Of a DNA stretch of 64,000 nt, positions 55,120 to 64,000 are shown in pieces. The position numbers and the translations under genes were made by a program. Below the pieces are notes generated by a model, which was not told where the DNA came from, made no database searches, and was given only the letters and a program-made list of their open reading frames with translations. The stretch's first letter is position 1. Each line of letters opens with the position of its first letter. The DNA lies in assembly GCA_937907415.1 (NCBI GenBank), contig CALCHY010000162.1, forward strand, positions 11,709-75,708, in the 5' to 3' direction. Origin of the DNA: an uncultured Trueperaceae bacterium. Its GTDB lineage: Bacteria > Deinococcota > Deinococci > Deinococcales > Trueperaceae.

Positions 55120-55974
55120 ATGACCGAAACCGGCAGTTCAGCCGCTCAGCGGCAGGCGCAAACGGCCACCCAGCTCGCTGCGGCGGTCGCTGCCGTCCGC
55201 AGCGCCACCAACACCGTCCCGGAGCTGGCCATCATCCTCGGCTCAGGCCTTGGGCCGCTAGCGGACGAGATAGAGGGCGCAACTTCCGTGCCGTACGCTG
55301 CCGTTCCAGGCATGCCGCTCGCCACCGCGCCAGGTCACGCCGGCCGCTTCGTGCTCGGTGAGCTTGGCGGTCGCAAGGTAGTAGCCATGCAGGGGCGTAT
55401 TCACCCGTACGAGGGCTTCAGCGCTCAAGAGTGCACGTTCCCCGTGGCCGTCATGCATGGGCTCGGCGCGAGCAGCCTCGTCGTGACGAACGCTTGCGGC
55501 GGCCTCAACCCCGCCTTCTCGGCAGGCGACCTCATGCTGCAGCTCGACTACATCAACTTCACGGGTCAGAACCCCCTCATCGGGCCAAACGACGACGACA
55601 GCTACCCGCGCTTCACGGTCATGTTCGACTGCTACGATCCCGAGTACCTGCGCCATGCGCGCGAGGTAGCCATGCGTGAGGGCGTGCTCTTGAAGGAGGG
55701 CGTCTACCTGGCCATCTCGGGTCCCACCTACGCGAGCCGCGCCGAGTTGCGCGCCTTCCGTGGCATGGGCGCTGACGCCATCGGCATGTCTACGGTCTTC
55801 GAGGTCATGCGCGCGCGTCACCTCGGCATGCGCGTGCTCGGCATCTCGACCGTTACCGACATGGCCTTGCCCGACCGCGACGAGCACGCCACCGGTGACG
55901 AGGTCCTCGCCGTGGCCGCCCGCAGCGGCACGACCTTCAGACGCTTCGTGCGCGCCGTACTTCCGGGCCTCTGA
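55120..55974 (+). CDS. Purine nucleoside phosphorylase with MTAP-like base pocket
   Basis: 284 residues of the trimeric PNP/MTAP family. Phosphate and sugar sites are standard: ILGSGLGPLADEIE, GRIHPYEGFSAQE, NACGGLNPAFSAGD and GADAIGMSTVFEVMRARH. The base-recognition residues are not those of 6-oxopurine PNPs. The human Glu201 position is Ala205 (GPTYASRAE), and the human Asn243 position is Asp247 (STVTDMALPD). MTAP, which uses 6-aminopurines, has Ser and Asp there. The enzyme should cleave adenosine-type nucleosides with phosphate. It could be confused with ordinary PNP (punA/deoD), so no gene symbol is given. Confidence 0.88.
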   Translation: MTETGSSAAQRQAQTATQLAAAVAAVRSATNTVPELAIILGSGLGPLADEIEGATSVPYAAVPGMPLATAPGHAGRFVLGELGGRKVVAMQGRIHPYEGFSAQECTFPVAVMHGLGASSLVVTNACGGLNPAFSAGDLMLQLDYINFTGQNPLIGPNDDDSYPRFTVMFDCYDPEYLRHAREVAMREGVLLKEGVYLAISGPTYASRAELRAFRGMGADAIGMSTVFEVMRARHLGMRVLGISTVTDMALPDRDEHATGDEVLAVAARSGTTFRRFVRAVLPGL

Positions 55975-56029
55975 ACGTGCCGCCGCTGGCCAAACGTGAT
56001 CAGGCTTGCTCGATGTCAGGGCGCTCGCC

Positions 56030-56584
56030 GTGAGCCGCCTCACCCCCATCGACATCCAGCACGCCGAGTTCACGAGGCGCGCAGGCGGTTACGACAGGCG
56101 TGAGGTGAAGGCGTTCCTCGAACGACTGGCGCTCGAGGTCGAAGAGTCGCTGAAGGCAGCCCAAAGCATGCGGCGCCGCCTTGGCGAGGCGGAGGACGAG
56201 ATCGAGCGCCTGCGGACGGCGGAGGCGGAGCTGCAGCAGGTCGTACTGGCGGCGGAACGCATCGCGGCCGACCTGAAGGAGAACGCCAAGCGCGAGGCGC
56301 AACTCATCGTCGAGGATGCCGAGCGCATGCGCCAGGCGCGCTTCAGCGACATCGAAGCCAGCCTGCTGCGGGCGCGGGGTGAACTCGAGCGCGTCACGCA
56401 GCAGCGCCGCTTGTTCAAGGAGCAGTTCCGCGGCTTGCTCGCCGCCTACTCAGCGGCGCTGGCGGCCGATGACGCGCAGGCGCCAGCTACCGACGCGCCG
56501 CTAAGCAGCGCGCTGCTCGGCGACGACGCGCCGAACGCCGCCACGCTGGCCGCTACCTTGCTTGACGACACCGTCGGCTCGTGA
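56030..56584 (+). CDS. DivIVA-domain protein
   Basis: 184 residues from GTG 56030; a TTG at 56006 is an alternative start. The N-terminal LTPIDIQHAEFTRRAGGYDRREVKAFLERLALEVE is the DivIVA/GpsB membrane-binding segment. A long coiled coil follows (about 35-140) and a polar Ala/Asp/Thr-rich tail. DivIVA proteins gather at curved membrane, such as the division site, and recruit partners. It follows the phosphorylase by about 55 nt and is convergent with sufU. Confidence 0.85.
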   Translation: MSRLTPIDIQHAEFTRRAGGYDRREVKAFLERLALEVEESLKAAQSMRRRLGEAEDEIERLRTAEAELQQVVLAAERIAADLKENAKREAQLIVEDAERMRQARFSDIEASLLRARGELERVTQQRRLFKEQFRGLLAAYSAALAADDAQAPATDAPLSSALLGDDAPNAATLAATLLDDTVGS

Positions 56585-56603
56585 ACGTTCGCCGCTAGCG
56601 CGC

Positions 56604-57035
56604 CTAGCTTGCCTCGGGGAGTCGCGCTAGCGCCTCGTCGAGGGTCTTCCACGGCAGCACTGCGCATTTGACCCTCGCAGGCAACTTGGCGATGCCGGCC
56701 AACGCCTCCAGGTCGCCGAGGTCGCGGCCCACGTCCTCGCCCCTGATGAGGCGCTGGAATGCAGCTGACAACGCGGCCGCGTCCTCCCTCGTGCCACCCA
56801 CGATGGCGCCTAGCATGAGGCTAGCCGTTGCCTGCGAGATGGCGCACCCCTCGCCGACGAAACTGGCGGCGCTGAGGCGCCCGCCCTCTGCCTTCAGGTA
56901 CAGGGTCAGCTCGTCGCCGCAGCTTGGGTTTATGCCCTCCTGCACGACGTCGGCAACCGCCAGCTCACCGTGATGTCGTGGCTTGCGGTAGTGATCGAGG
57001 ATGACGTCCTGGTAGAGCTCGTCGAGGAGGCTCAT
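56604..57035 (-). CDS. sufU: Iron-sulfur assembly protein SufU
   Basis: 143 residues from ATG 57035; the longer in-frame region upstream overlaps sufS in another frame and is not coding. SufU motifs with three conserved Cys are present: NPSCGDEL, GEGCAISQATAS and VKCAVLPW. SufU is a zinc-bound sulfur acceptor and transfer partner of SufS in the SUF pathway. The start overlaps the sufS stop as ATGA. Confidence 0.95.
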   Translation of the reverse strand: MSLLDELYQDVILDHYRKPRHHGELAVADVVQEGINPSCGDELTLYLKAEGGRLSAASFVGEGCAISQATASLMLGAIVGGTREDAAALSAAFQRLIRGEDVGRDLGDLEALAGIAKLPARVKCAVLPWKTLDEALARLPEAS

Positions 57036-58267
57036 GCTGGCACCCCGAAGCGCTCGACTATCTCGACGAGGACGGCGACGAAGCGCTCGACTTCCTCGAC
57101 CGTCGTGTAGAGGTAGAAGCTGGCCCTGACGCTGGCGGTTGCGCCGAGCACGCGACCGAGCGGCTGCGCACAGTGGTGACCGGCGCGGACCGCGATGCCT
57201 TGCAGGTCGAGCATGGTGGCAACGTCGTGCGCGTGCAGCCCAGCGACCGTGAAGGTGACGATGCCGCCGCGGTCCAAGCCGCGCGGCCCGTAGAGGGTAA
57301 CGCCAGGCATGCCCGCGAGCAGCGCGATAGCCCGCTCGGCTAGGGCGTGGTCGTGGCGGGCGATGGCGTCCATGCCGATGCCCGTTAGGTAGTCGACGGC
57401 GGCGCCCAAGCCGACGGCCTCTGCGACGCTCGGCGTTCCAGCCTCGAAGCGCGCCGGGATGCCGGCGTACGTGCTCTCCTCTAACGTTACGCGCTCGATC
57501 ATCTCGCCACCGCCGAGGAACGGCGGCATGCCCTCCAGCACGTCGGGGCGCGCCCAAAGGACCCCGATGCCCGTGGGGCCGAGCATCTTGTGGCCCGAGA
57601 ACGCGTAGAAGTCGCAACCCAGCTCAGCGACGTCTACGGGCAAGTGCGGGGCCGCTTGCGCCCCGTCGATGAGCACGAGCGCGCCGGCTTCGCGCGCGCT
57701 GCGCACGATATCCGCTACTGGGTTGATGACCCCAAGGACGTTGCTCATGTGGAAGGTGGCGACGAGGCGCGTGCGCTCGTTGATGCTCCCGCGCAACGCG
57801 TCCAGGTCGAGGCGCTGGTCGGCCGTGAGAGGCACGGGCCGGATGACGATGCCGAGGTCACGCTTGAGGAACTGCCACGGCACGATGTTGGCGTGGTGCT
57901 CTGCCACGCTGATGACGACCTCGTCGCCAGCGCGGAGGTTGGCGCGGCCCCAACTGGCCGCCACCAGGTTGATGGCTTCGGTGGCGTTGCGGGTAAACAC
58001 GAGCGAGCGCGGGTCCGGAGCGCCGATGAAGCGCGCCACCTTCTCGCGGGCCCCCTCGTAAGCAGCGGTAGCCTCGGTAGCGAGGGTGTGGGCGCCGCGG
58101 TGCACGTTGGCGTGATGGTTCTCGTAATAGTCACGCATGGCGTCAAGCACCTGACGCGGCCGTTGACTGGAGGCCGCGCTGTCTAGGTACGCGAGCGGCT
58201 TGCCGTTGACCACACGGGCGAGTATCGGGAAGTCGCGTCGGATAGCGGCGACGTCGAGGTCTTTCAT
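57032..58267 (-). CDS. sufS: Cysteine desulfurase SufS
   Basis: 411 residues from ATG 58267; in-frame codons further upstream are antisense to recF. Group II desulfurase: YLDSAASSQRP near the N-terminus, SVAEHHANIVPW, DFYAFSGHKMLGPTGIGVLW with the PLP Lys, and RAGHHCAQPLG containing the catalytic Cys. It supplies persulfide sulfur to SufU for Fe-S assembly. It has its own leaderless-type element and is divergent from recF. Confidence 0.96.
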   Translation of the reverse strand: MKDLDVAAIRRDFPILARVVNGKPLAYLDSAASSQRPRQVLDAMRDYYENHHANVHRGAHTLATEATAAYEGAREKVARFIGAPDPRSLVFTRNATEAINLVAASWGRANLRAGDEVVISVAEHHANIVPWQFLKRDLGIVIRPVPLTADQRLDLDALRGSINERTRLVATFHMSNVLGVINPVADIVRSAREAGALVLIDGAQAAPHLPVDVAELGCDFYAFSGHKMLGPTGIGVLWARPDVLEGMPPFLGGGEMIERVTLEESTYAGIPARFEAGTPSVAEAVGLGAAVDYLTGIGMDAIARHDHALAERAIALLAGMPGVTLYGPRGLDRGGIVTFTVAGLHAHDVATMLDLQGIAVRAGHHCAQPLGRVLGATASVRASFYLYTTVEEVERFVAVLVEIVERFGVPA

Positions 58268-58275
58268 CAGGTTGG

Positions 58276-58281
58276 AGTCTA
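58276..58281 (-). promoter_or_regulatory. Leaderless-type -10 element (TAGACT) for sufS
   Basis: On the minus strand TAGACT is followed by 8 nt and the sufS ATG at 58267. Confidence 0.4.
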
Positions 58282-58378
58282 GCACCGGCCTGCGCGGCGC
58301 TCCTGACCCGCCGCGACGGACGCTTGGCGCGGTCTGTCCGCTTGCACCTGCTTGACCGGCGGCCCAAGCGCCCGGCGG

Positions 58379-58384
58379 TACACT
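58379..58384 (+). promoter_or_regulatory. Leaderless-type -10 element (TACACT) for recF
   Basis: TACACT ends 6 nt before the GTG at 58391. It decides the recF start over in-frame codons upstream. Confidence 0.5.
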
Positions 58385-58390
58385 CGTGAG

Positions 58391-59455
58391 GTGCGGCTCA
58401 AGAACCTGTCGCAACTTAACTTCCGCAACCTGCGGTGCACGCGCCTCGAGTTCCCTGGCGGCGTGGTCGCCGTCGTTGGCCGTAACGCTGCCGGCAAGAG
58501 CAACCTGTTGGCGGCGGCATACCTCGCGTGCACGGGCGAGGTCGTTGGTGGCCGGTTGGCGCGCCAAGTGCGGCTTGGTGAGGAAGAAGCGTACGTTGCC
58601 GCCGAGGTAGAGCATGACGCTGGCGTGTCGCGCATCGAGGTGGGCTTGGCGCCCGGCCGCAAGGTCCTCAAGGTGGACGGTCAGGCCGCGCGCACCAGTG
58701 ACGTGGCGCGGGTGGTCAGCGCGGTGCTCCTCACGCCGGAGGACGCCGATCTCGTTCACGGCCCACCCGCTGGCAGGCGCTCGTACCTCGACGGGCTCCT
58801 CTCCAAGCTGTCGGCGCGCTACGCGTCGTTGCTACGCGAGTACCTGCGAGTGGTCGAGCAGCGCAACGCACTGTTGCGCGGCACCCCAGCCTCGCCGACT
58901 CTAACCGTGTGGAGCGAGCGTTTCGTGGCGCTCGGCTCCGAGATAGACGCGCTGCGCGACCGCGCCGTCAAGCGCGTCGGTCCACTCGTCGCCACCGTTT
59001 ACCGTGAGGTGGCGGGCGGAGCGGACCTCGAACTCCAGCTCACACTGCGCCGGTCTCATGCCGAGGAGTCGTTGGCGGCCGCCCTTGAGGCGAGCAGCAT
59101 CGTCGAGGCAGCCCGCGGTCAGACCGTGGTCGGCCCGCACCGCGACGACCTCTACCTCGAGCTAGGCGGCGTCGGCCTCCAGGAGTACGGGTCTCGTGGC
59201 GAAGCGCGCACCACGGCGCTTGCCTTGCGCACGGCCGAGTACCGCCTGTTGAGTGAGAAGCACGCTGAGCCGCCCGTGCTGCTGATCGACGATTTCACCG
59301 CCGAGCTCGATGCGGCGCGGCGCGAGTACCTCCTCGAGCTGGCGGCCGCCACGCCTCAGGCGTTCGTGTCTGGCACGGAGCCGCCGCCTCGTTATGATCA
59401 TCGGCTCGAGATGCGCTCTGGCAAAGCGACGACGTTGGAGGGCAGCCATGCGTGA
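58391..59455 (+). CDS. recF: DNA repair and replication protein RecF
   Basis: 354 residues from GTG 58391. Walker A GRNAAGKS is at 30-37, the ABC-type signature region near TVVGPHRDD, and Walker B/D-loop LLIDDFTAELDAARREYL near the end. RecF binds gapped DNA and helps load RecA with RecO and RecR. Its end overlaps the DUF721 gene by 8 nt, the usual neighbour in the dnaA-dnaN-recF-DUF721 arrangement, though dnaA and dnaN are not here. Confidence 0.95.
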   Translation: MRLKNLSQLNFRNLRCTRLEFPGGVVAVVGRNAAGKSNLLAAAYLACTGEVVGGRLARQVRLGEEEAYVAAEVEHDAGVSRIEVGLAPGRKVLKVDGQAARTSDVARVVSAVLLTPEDADLVHGPPAGRRSYLDGLLSKLSARYASLLREYLRVVEQRNALLRGTPASPTLTVWSERFVALGSEIDALRDRAVKRVGPLVATVYREVAGGADLELQLTLRRSHAEESLAAALEASSIVEAARGQTVVGPHRDDLYLELGGVGLQEYGSRGEARTTALALRTAEYRLLSEKHAEPPVLLIDDFTAELDAARREYLLELAAATPQAFVSGTEPPPRYDHRLEMRSGKATTLEGSHA

Positions 59456-60368
59456 GCGCCACGTCTCCGAACTCCTGGCCGAGGTCTTCAGGCGCGGCGG
59501 CCTCAAGCGCGGTGTGCGCCGGGCGGAGGCCGTCCTCTTGTGGCGCCGCCTCGTCGGGCCGGAGCTGGCGGCCTTCAGCGCCGCGAAGGTCTTGCGCGAC
59601 GGCGTGCTTTACGTCAACGTCAGCGACTCCGAAACGGCCATGCACTTGAGCATGGAGCGGCAACGCTTCATCACGGCCTACCGCGAGCGCTACCTGGTGA
59701 CTGACGTCCGAGAGATCCGCTTCCAAGTCGGCAAGCTTGACGAGAGCGAGCACGTGCAGCCAGCGCACGCGCCACCGGCGCCGGACCCGGGCGACCTCCA
59801 GCGGCTAACGCGGGCCTTGACGACCCTTGACTTGCCCGACGACGTCGAGCGCGGCGTCCTCGCTGCCGGCCGTAGCCTGCTCGCGCTGCAGGCCGCCAGG
59901 CGCGCGTTGGGGTGGACGGCCTGCCCGTGCTGCGGCGTGCTGCACGACGGAGCCCTGCAGCCGGAAACCCTTCGTGAGGCGGCCTTGCGCGAGGCGCAGC
60001 GCCACGACATCGACGTCGAACTTGGCCGCGAGTTCTGCCTGGCGTGCGCGCGGTACGCCAAGGAAGCCAGGGTCGTTGCCCTCGCCCGCACCTTGCAGGC
60101 GACCCCGTTAGCCGTGACAGCAGGAGTTTCCGACGAGGAGCTGGCCGTCGCACGCCACTTAGCTAGCAGGGCGCTCGACGCCCAGTTGGCCACGCTCCTA
60201 CCCGCCGCGGTGAGCGACCAGCGCTTGGCTGGCCGCCTGGCCGCCGTTGCCAGGGCCCGCCTAGCCCTGCGGCACGGCCGACCGCCTGCGACTTTCACGC
60301 TCGAGGACATCGCCACGCTCGACGCGCGCATTGCTCAGCTCCTTGCCATCACTGGAGTTGGCGAGTGA
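59448..60368 (+). CDS. DUF721 (DciA-like) protein with CxxC pairs
   Basis: 306 residues from ATG 59448, overlapping recF. The N-terminal 95 residues are DUF721/DciA-like (AAKVLRDGVLYVNVSDSETAMHLSMERQRFI), the family of the proteobacterial DnaB helicase loader. The rest is unusual for DciA. CPCC at 159-162 and CLAC at 197-200 could make a zinc site, followed by about 100 helical residues. The start overlap and recF partner suggest a replication role. The C-terminal part is not recognised. Confidence 0.75.
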   Translation: MRERHVSELLAEVFRRGGLKRGVRRAEAVLLWRRLVGPELAAFSAAKVLRDGVLYVNVSDSETAMHLSMERQRFITAYRERYLVTDVREIRFQVGKLDESEHVQPAHAPPAPDPGDLQRLTRALTTLDLPDDVERGVLAAGRSLLALQAARRALGWTACPCCGVLHDGALQPETLREAALREAQRHDIDVELGREFCLACARYAKEARVVALARTLQATPLAVTAGVSDEELAVARHLASRALDAQLATLLPAAVSDQRLAGRLAAVARARLALRHGRPPATFTLEDIATLDARIAQLLAITGVGE

Positions 60369-61984
60369 CGAACGCGAAGTCCACTACTACCGCGCCCGCT
60401 GAAGGCGGCCGCTTTGGAGCGCATACGATGACGAGACCTGTAGTACTGATCGTCCTAGACGGCTTCGGCCTAGCCCCTGCCGGTCCAGGCAACGCCGTCC
60501 TCCTCGCGCGCACGCCCGTGTTCGACGCCATCTGGCGCGACGACCCTCACACCGAGTTGGTCGCGTCAGGCACGGGCGTCGGTTTGCCTGAGGGGCAGAT
60601 GGGCAACAGCGAGGTCGGGCACCTCAACCTGGGCGCTGGCCGCGTCGTCAAGCAGGCGCTAACCTACATCCAGGGCCTCATCGACGACGCCTCGTTCTAC
60701 ACGAACCCGGCCTTGGTCGGAGCCTACCAGGCTGCTGAAGGGCACACCTTGCACCTGCTCGGGCTCGTGAGCGACGGCGGAGTGCATTCCGACCTGCCTC
60801 ACCTCCTAGCGCTGATCGAACTAGCGGTGCGCCAAGGCGTCAAGCGCGTGAGGGTTCACGCTTTCACGGATGGCCGCGACTCCGCGCCAGACGGGGCAAG
60901 GCGTTACCTTGCCACGCTCGAGGAACGGCTAGCCGCCGCCCGAGCAGCCGGTTGCGACGCACGCCTCGCTACCGTCTGCGGCCGCTACTACGCGATGGAC
61001 CGCGACAAGCGTTGGGAGCGCACGAAGCTCGCCTACGACCTGGTCGTGTGCGGGCGGGGCGAGCACGTGGCAGACGGCGGCGTTGCCGCGGTCGAGGCAG
61101 CGTACGCGCGCGGTGAGACGGACGAGTTCGTCAGGCCGACGGTCATCAGGTCGGCCGGTGCGCCGCAAGGTGACGGGGCCGTGCGTCCTGACGACGTCGT
61201 GGTGTTCTTCAACTTCCGCACCGACAGGGCGCGGCAGCTGAGCCACGCGCTCCTCGGCGGCCCCGAGTGGCGCGAGTTCGAGCGCTGCGCTGCCCCGCAC
61301 GTCACCTTCCTCTCGCTGATGGAGTACGACAAGGAGCTGCACGCGCCGTTCGCCTTCGAGCTGCCAGCCATCGACGACACCCTCCCGCAAGTAATCGCAC
61401 GCGCTGGCTTGAAGCAGTACCACACGGCCGAAACGGAGAAATACGCGCACGTCACCTACTTCTTCGACGCGCAACGCGAGACGCCATACCCTGGCGAGGA
61501 GCGCGCGCTGGTGCCGTCGCCGAAAGTGGCGACCTACGACCTGCAACCGAGCATGAGCGCCCCCGAGCTTGCCGCCAAGACGGCCGCCAGGCTCGAGGCT
61601 GGCACTGACGACTTCGTGTTGATCAACTTCGCTAACCCGGACATGGTTGGGCACACGGGCGTGCTGCAGGCGGCCATCGAGGCGTGCGAGGCCGTCGACG
61701 CCGGCCTAGGCATAGTCCTTGACGCCGTCGCGAAGCGCGGCGGCGCCGCCATCGTACTCGCCGATCACGGCAACGCCGAGAAGATGCTCGAGGCAGACGG
61801 TAAGCCGCACACGGCGCACACGACCAACCCAGTGCCGTGCGTGCTCGTATCGAACGATCCCGACCTCGCAGCAGTGAGCCTACGTAGCGGCGGCGCCCTC
61901 GGCGACGTTGCGCCGACGATCCTCGACCTGCTGGGCGTTGAGCAGCCGGCCGCCATGACGGGCAAGAGCTTGCTGCGGCGCTAG
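60365..61984 (+). CDS. gpmI: 2,3-bisphosphoglycerate-independent phosphoglycerate mutase
   Basis: 539 residues from GTG 60365, which overlaps the previous stop (GTGA). A second in-frame ATG at 60428 with a GGAG site would give a protein starting TRPVVLIVLDGFGL, closer to the family start. The catalytic Ser is in GQMGNSEVGHLNLG (Ser82 from 60365). Further metal ligands lie in the C-terminal VLADHGNAEKM and HTAHTTNPVPCVL. The enzyme interconverts 3- and 2-phosphoglycerate with manganese. Its stop overlaps that of the convergent phosphodiesterase (CTAG). Confidence 0.96.
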   Translation: MTNAKSTTTAPAEGGRFGAHTMTRPVVLIVLDGFGLAPAGPGNAVLLARTPVFDAIWRDDPHTELVASGTGVGLPEGQMGNSEVGHLNLGAGRVVKQALTYIQGLIDDASFYTNPALVGAYQAAEGHTLHLLGLVSDGGVHSDLPHLLALIELAVRQGVKRVRVHAFTDGRDSAPDGARRYLATLEERLAAARAAGCDARLATVCGRYYAMDRDKRWERTKLAYDLVVCGRGEHVADGGVAAVEAAYARGETDEFVRPTVIRSAGAPQGDGAVRPDDVVVFFNFRTDRARQLSHALLGGPEWREFERCAAPHVTFLSLMEYDKELHAPFAFELPAIDDTLPQVIARAGLKQYHTAETEKYAHVTYFFDAQRETPYPGEERALVPSPKVATYDLQPSMSAPELAAKTAARLEAGTDDFVLINFANPDMVGHTGVLQAAIEACEAVDAGLGIVLDAVAKRGGAAIVLADHGNAEKMLEADGKPHTAHTTNPVPCVLVSNDPDLAAVSLRSGGALGDVAPTILDLLGVEQPAAMTGKSLLRR

Positions 61985-63285
61985 TTGACGTCGAGCGCGA
62001 GCGTTAGGAGCGGCACTAGCAACTCCTCTTCGGTCAGCGACCCGTGCATGCCGAGGGGCAGCTTCTCGCGCCGCACGTCCCACAGCGCGGCGCCGCCGCG
62101 CGCCAGCAACACGACGTCGCCGACGCGCGCGAGCGCTTCCTCGTGGAGGTGGGCCGGATCGCCGTAGAGCCCCGCCAGCAACGCCTCCTCCCCGAGCAGG
62201 ACTCTGAAGCGCTCACCGAACGCGCTGCGCGCCTGCGCGGCGAGCTCCGCCTCCTTGCCTTTCACGGCGTAGAGGAAGACGTGGCGTGGTTCTCCCCCCG
62301 CGCGCCACGCCATGCGCGCTCTCAGCTCGCCATGCTGATCGAGGAAGTCGGCTTGGTCGCGAGGCACGGCGTGGTGGCCGTGGTCGGCGGTCACGAGCAG
62401 TAGCGTGCTGCGTTTCGCGGTCGGCGACAGGCCGGCCAACGTGCGCCTCAATCCAGCCACGAACGCCTCGAGCAGTGGCAGGAAGGTCGGGGTGGCCGGG
62501 CCGTCGCGGTGCATGAGCGAATCGAAATCTGGGAAGTACACGAACGTGTAACCGGGTTGCCCCGCGCTCTCCTCGAGGTGGGCGCTTAGGCGCGTGAGCA
62601 TGTCTACCCACCCGATGTAACCGTGTACCTCGGCGCCAGCGTTCTGCATGCGCGAGAGCGGACTGCGCGCGATGTCGACCGGGCTGAAGGTGTGGCTCCG
62701 CACCCCGGCCGCTGCCAAGACTTGGTAGATGGTCTGGGTAGGGAGCGCCGCCTCGGGGGCGAGGCCCCACGCCTCCAGGTCACCGCTGCTGCGGGCGCTG
62801 CCCCAAGCAGGTTGCCAGAAGAGCATGTTCGCGACCAGCCCAAGGCGCGGCATGAGCTGCGTGTAGCCAAGAACGCCGAGTTCGCCCGGTGCGGCGCCGT
62901 TGGCCGCCAACACGGTCGTGGCGACGGCCGTCGTCGATGGGGCAACGGTCAAGAGCGGCTGACCCAGCCACGACCCGTCGTTGGCCACCCCGGCGCCGTA
63001 GCGGTCCAGCAGGTCGGCAAGCCCGCGGTCGTCAGCCGCTTGCCGCCGTAGTCGGGTGTAACCGAGGCCGTCTACGAGGAGTAGCACGACGCGCTCGTAG
63101 CGCTCCGCCACGCCAGGCAGGTCGAGTGGCGCGCCGCGCCACGGTCCGTGCACGCCCAACAGCCGCCCGATCGTCGGTGGCAGCCGGGTCAGCGACCGAG
63201 CGACGCCATCCGGGTGGGCGCCGTACGGGGCGATGAGGTCGTCGCCCAGCAGCGCCTGCAACCCAGCGAAGCCCGGTGCCGTCAT
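61981..63285 (-). CDS. Alkaline-phosphatase-superfamily phosphodiesterase/pyrophosphatase
   Basis: 434 residues from ATG 63285; an upstream extension overlaps the hairpin and is rejected. Type I phosphodiesterase/nucleotide pyrophosphatase fold: VVLLLVDGLGYTRL (metal Asp), nucleophile Thr in VAPSTTAVATTVLAANG, FVYFPDFDSLMHRDG and LLVTADHGHHAV. There is no signal peptide, so it appears cytoplasmic. The substrate is not known (nucleotides, phosphodiesters or phosphonates are possible). It is tail-to-tail with gpmI. Confidence 0.85.
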   Translation of the reverse strand: MTAPGFAGLQALLGDDLIAPYGAHPDGVARSLTRLPPTIGRLLGVHGPWRGAPLDLPGVAERYERVVLLLVDGLGYTRLRRQAADDRGLADLLDRYGAGVANDGSWLGQPLLTVAPSTTAVATTVLAANGAAPGELGVLGYTQLMPRLGLVANMLFWQPAWGSARSSGDLEAWGLAPEAALPTQTIYQVLAAAGVRSHTFSPVDIARSPLSRMQNAGAEVHGYIGWVDMLTRLSAHLEESAGQPGYTFVYFPDFDSLMHRDGPATPTFLPLLEAFVAGLRRTLAGLSPTAKRSTLLLVTADHGHHAVPRDQADFLDQHGELRARMAWRAGGEPRHVFLYAVKGKEAELAAQARSAFGERFRVLLGEEALLAGLYGDPAHLHEEALARVGDVVLLARGGAALWDVRREKLPLGMHGSLTEEELLVPLLTLALDVN

Positions 63286-63290
63286 GCCAA

Positions 63291-63296
63291 ACAGTA
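63291..63296 (-). promoter_or_regulatory. Leaderless-type -10 element (TACTGT) for the phosphodiesterase
   Basis: On the minus strand TACTGT is followed by 5 nt and the ATG at 63285. It is a weaker match, with shorter spacing than most of the others. Confidence 0.35.
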
Positions 63297-63313
63297 CTGC
63301 AGGCACAAGCGAA

Positions 63314-63347
63314 GGGGGCGCCCCAAGGTCTCCCTTGGGGCGCCCCC
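63314..63347 (-). terminator. Strong hairpin downstream of groEL
   Basis: A perfect 15-bp stem (63314-63328 with 63333-63347) and a 4-base loop lie 38 nt past the groEL stop. On the minus strand it is followed by TTCGCTTG, only a weak U-rich tail. It is the probable groEL terminator. Confidence 0.7.
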
Positions 63348-63385
63348 AGCTAGTAACGCGGTTGGGCGCTACCGTCCGCTGCGGT

Positions 63386-64000
<615 letters not shown>

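Noticed and set aside
57036..57617. Upstream extension of sufU to 57617
   Set aside because: It reads sufS in another frame; the SufU start at 57035 matches the family and overlaps the sufS stop.
58268..58759. Upstream extension of sufS
   Set aside because: It is antisense to recF and has no desulfurase features; the leaderless-type element fixes ATG 58267.

Overview
The window is high-GC bacterial chromosome (estimated by eye at mid-60s % GC), densely coded on both strands. It most likely comes from the Deinococcota (Deinococcus-Thermus), perhaps a Truepera-like lineage. The main evidence is a complete V-type ATPase operon in the Thermus order G-I-K-E-C-F-A-B-D, a CRP-family regulator resembling Thermus SdrP, a CarD regulator, and an Omp85/BamA protein with a terminal Phe that shows a diderm envelope. 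A TANNNT element also sits 5-9 nt before many start codons, the arrangement known for leaderless transcripts in Deinococcus. No rRNA, tRNA, CRISPR array, transposon or prophage was seen, and no gap between genes exceeds about 300 bases.

Layout: 1-7.5 kb holds a partial patatin lipase, a family 2 glycosyltransferase, an unknown membrane protein and an envelope/redox block: cell-wall amidase, FixH/YtkA-like lipoprotein, NapH/NosR/CcoG-like polyferredoxin, VanY-type DD-carboxypeptidase, membrane-anchored FixH-like protein and DUF554 protein. 7.5-13.6 kb holds gatC, serS, a GAF/HD-GYP protein, an unknown protein, folC and pilT. 13.6-18.7 kb is an aapJQMP-type amino-acid ABC importer whose AapQ carries an unusual insertion. 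18.9-27.3 kb is the V-ATPase operon.

27.6-32.4 kb has dnaG, a phosphoribosyltransferase, ruvB and a DUF4388/receiver-like protein. 32.6-36.0 kb is a trehalose/maltose-type ABC importer without its ATPase, followed by acetoacetyl-CoA synthetase. 38.1-45.1 kb holds an ABC exporter, uvrB, an unknown membrane protein, carD and rsmA. 45.2-52.4 kb holds a PfkB kinase, an S41-like protein, a metallo-beta-lactamase-fold hydrolase, thrC, hom, ychF and the SdrP-like regulator. 52.4-64 kb holds bamA, a purine nucleoside phosphorylase, a DivIVA protein, sufU/sufS, recF with a DUF721/DciA-like gene, gpmI, a phosphodiesterase and the C-terminal part of groEL.

Most of the window is housekeeping. The observations most worth a second look are: the repeated leaderless-promoter grammar, which fixes several start codons; a nine-codon leaderless mini-ORF whose stop overlaps the pilT start; a purine nucleoside phosphorylase with an MTAP-like base pocket, suggesting adenosine specificity; an AapQ permease with about 225 extra residues and an EF-hand-like loop; an S41 protein with Asn where the catalytic Lys should be; a DUF721 protein with added CxxC pairs; and the FixH/polyferredoxin/peptidoglycan-hydrolase block. 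No clearly new multi-gene system was identified. The envelope/redox block is the nearest candidate.
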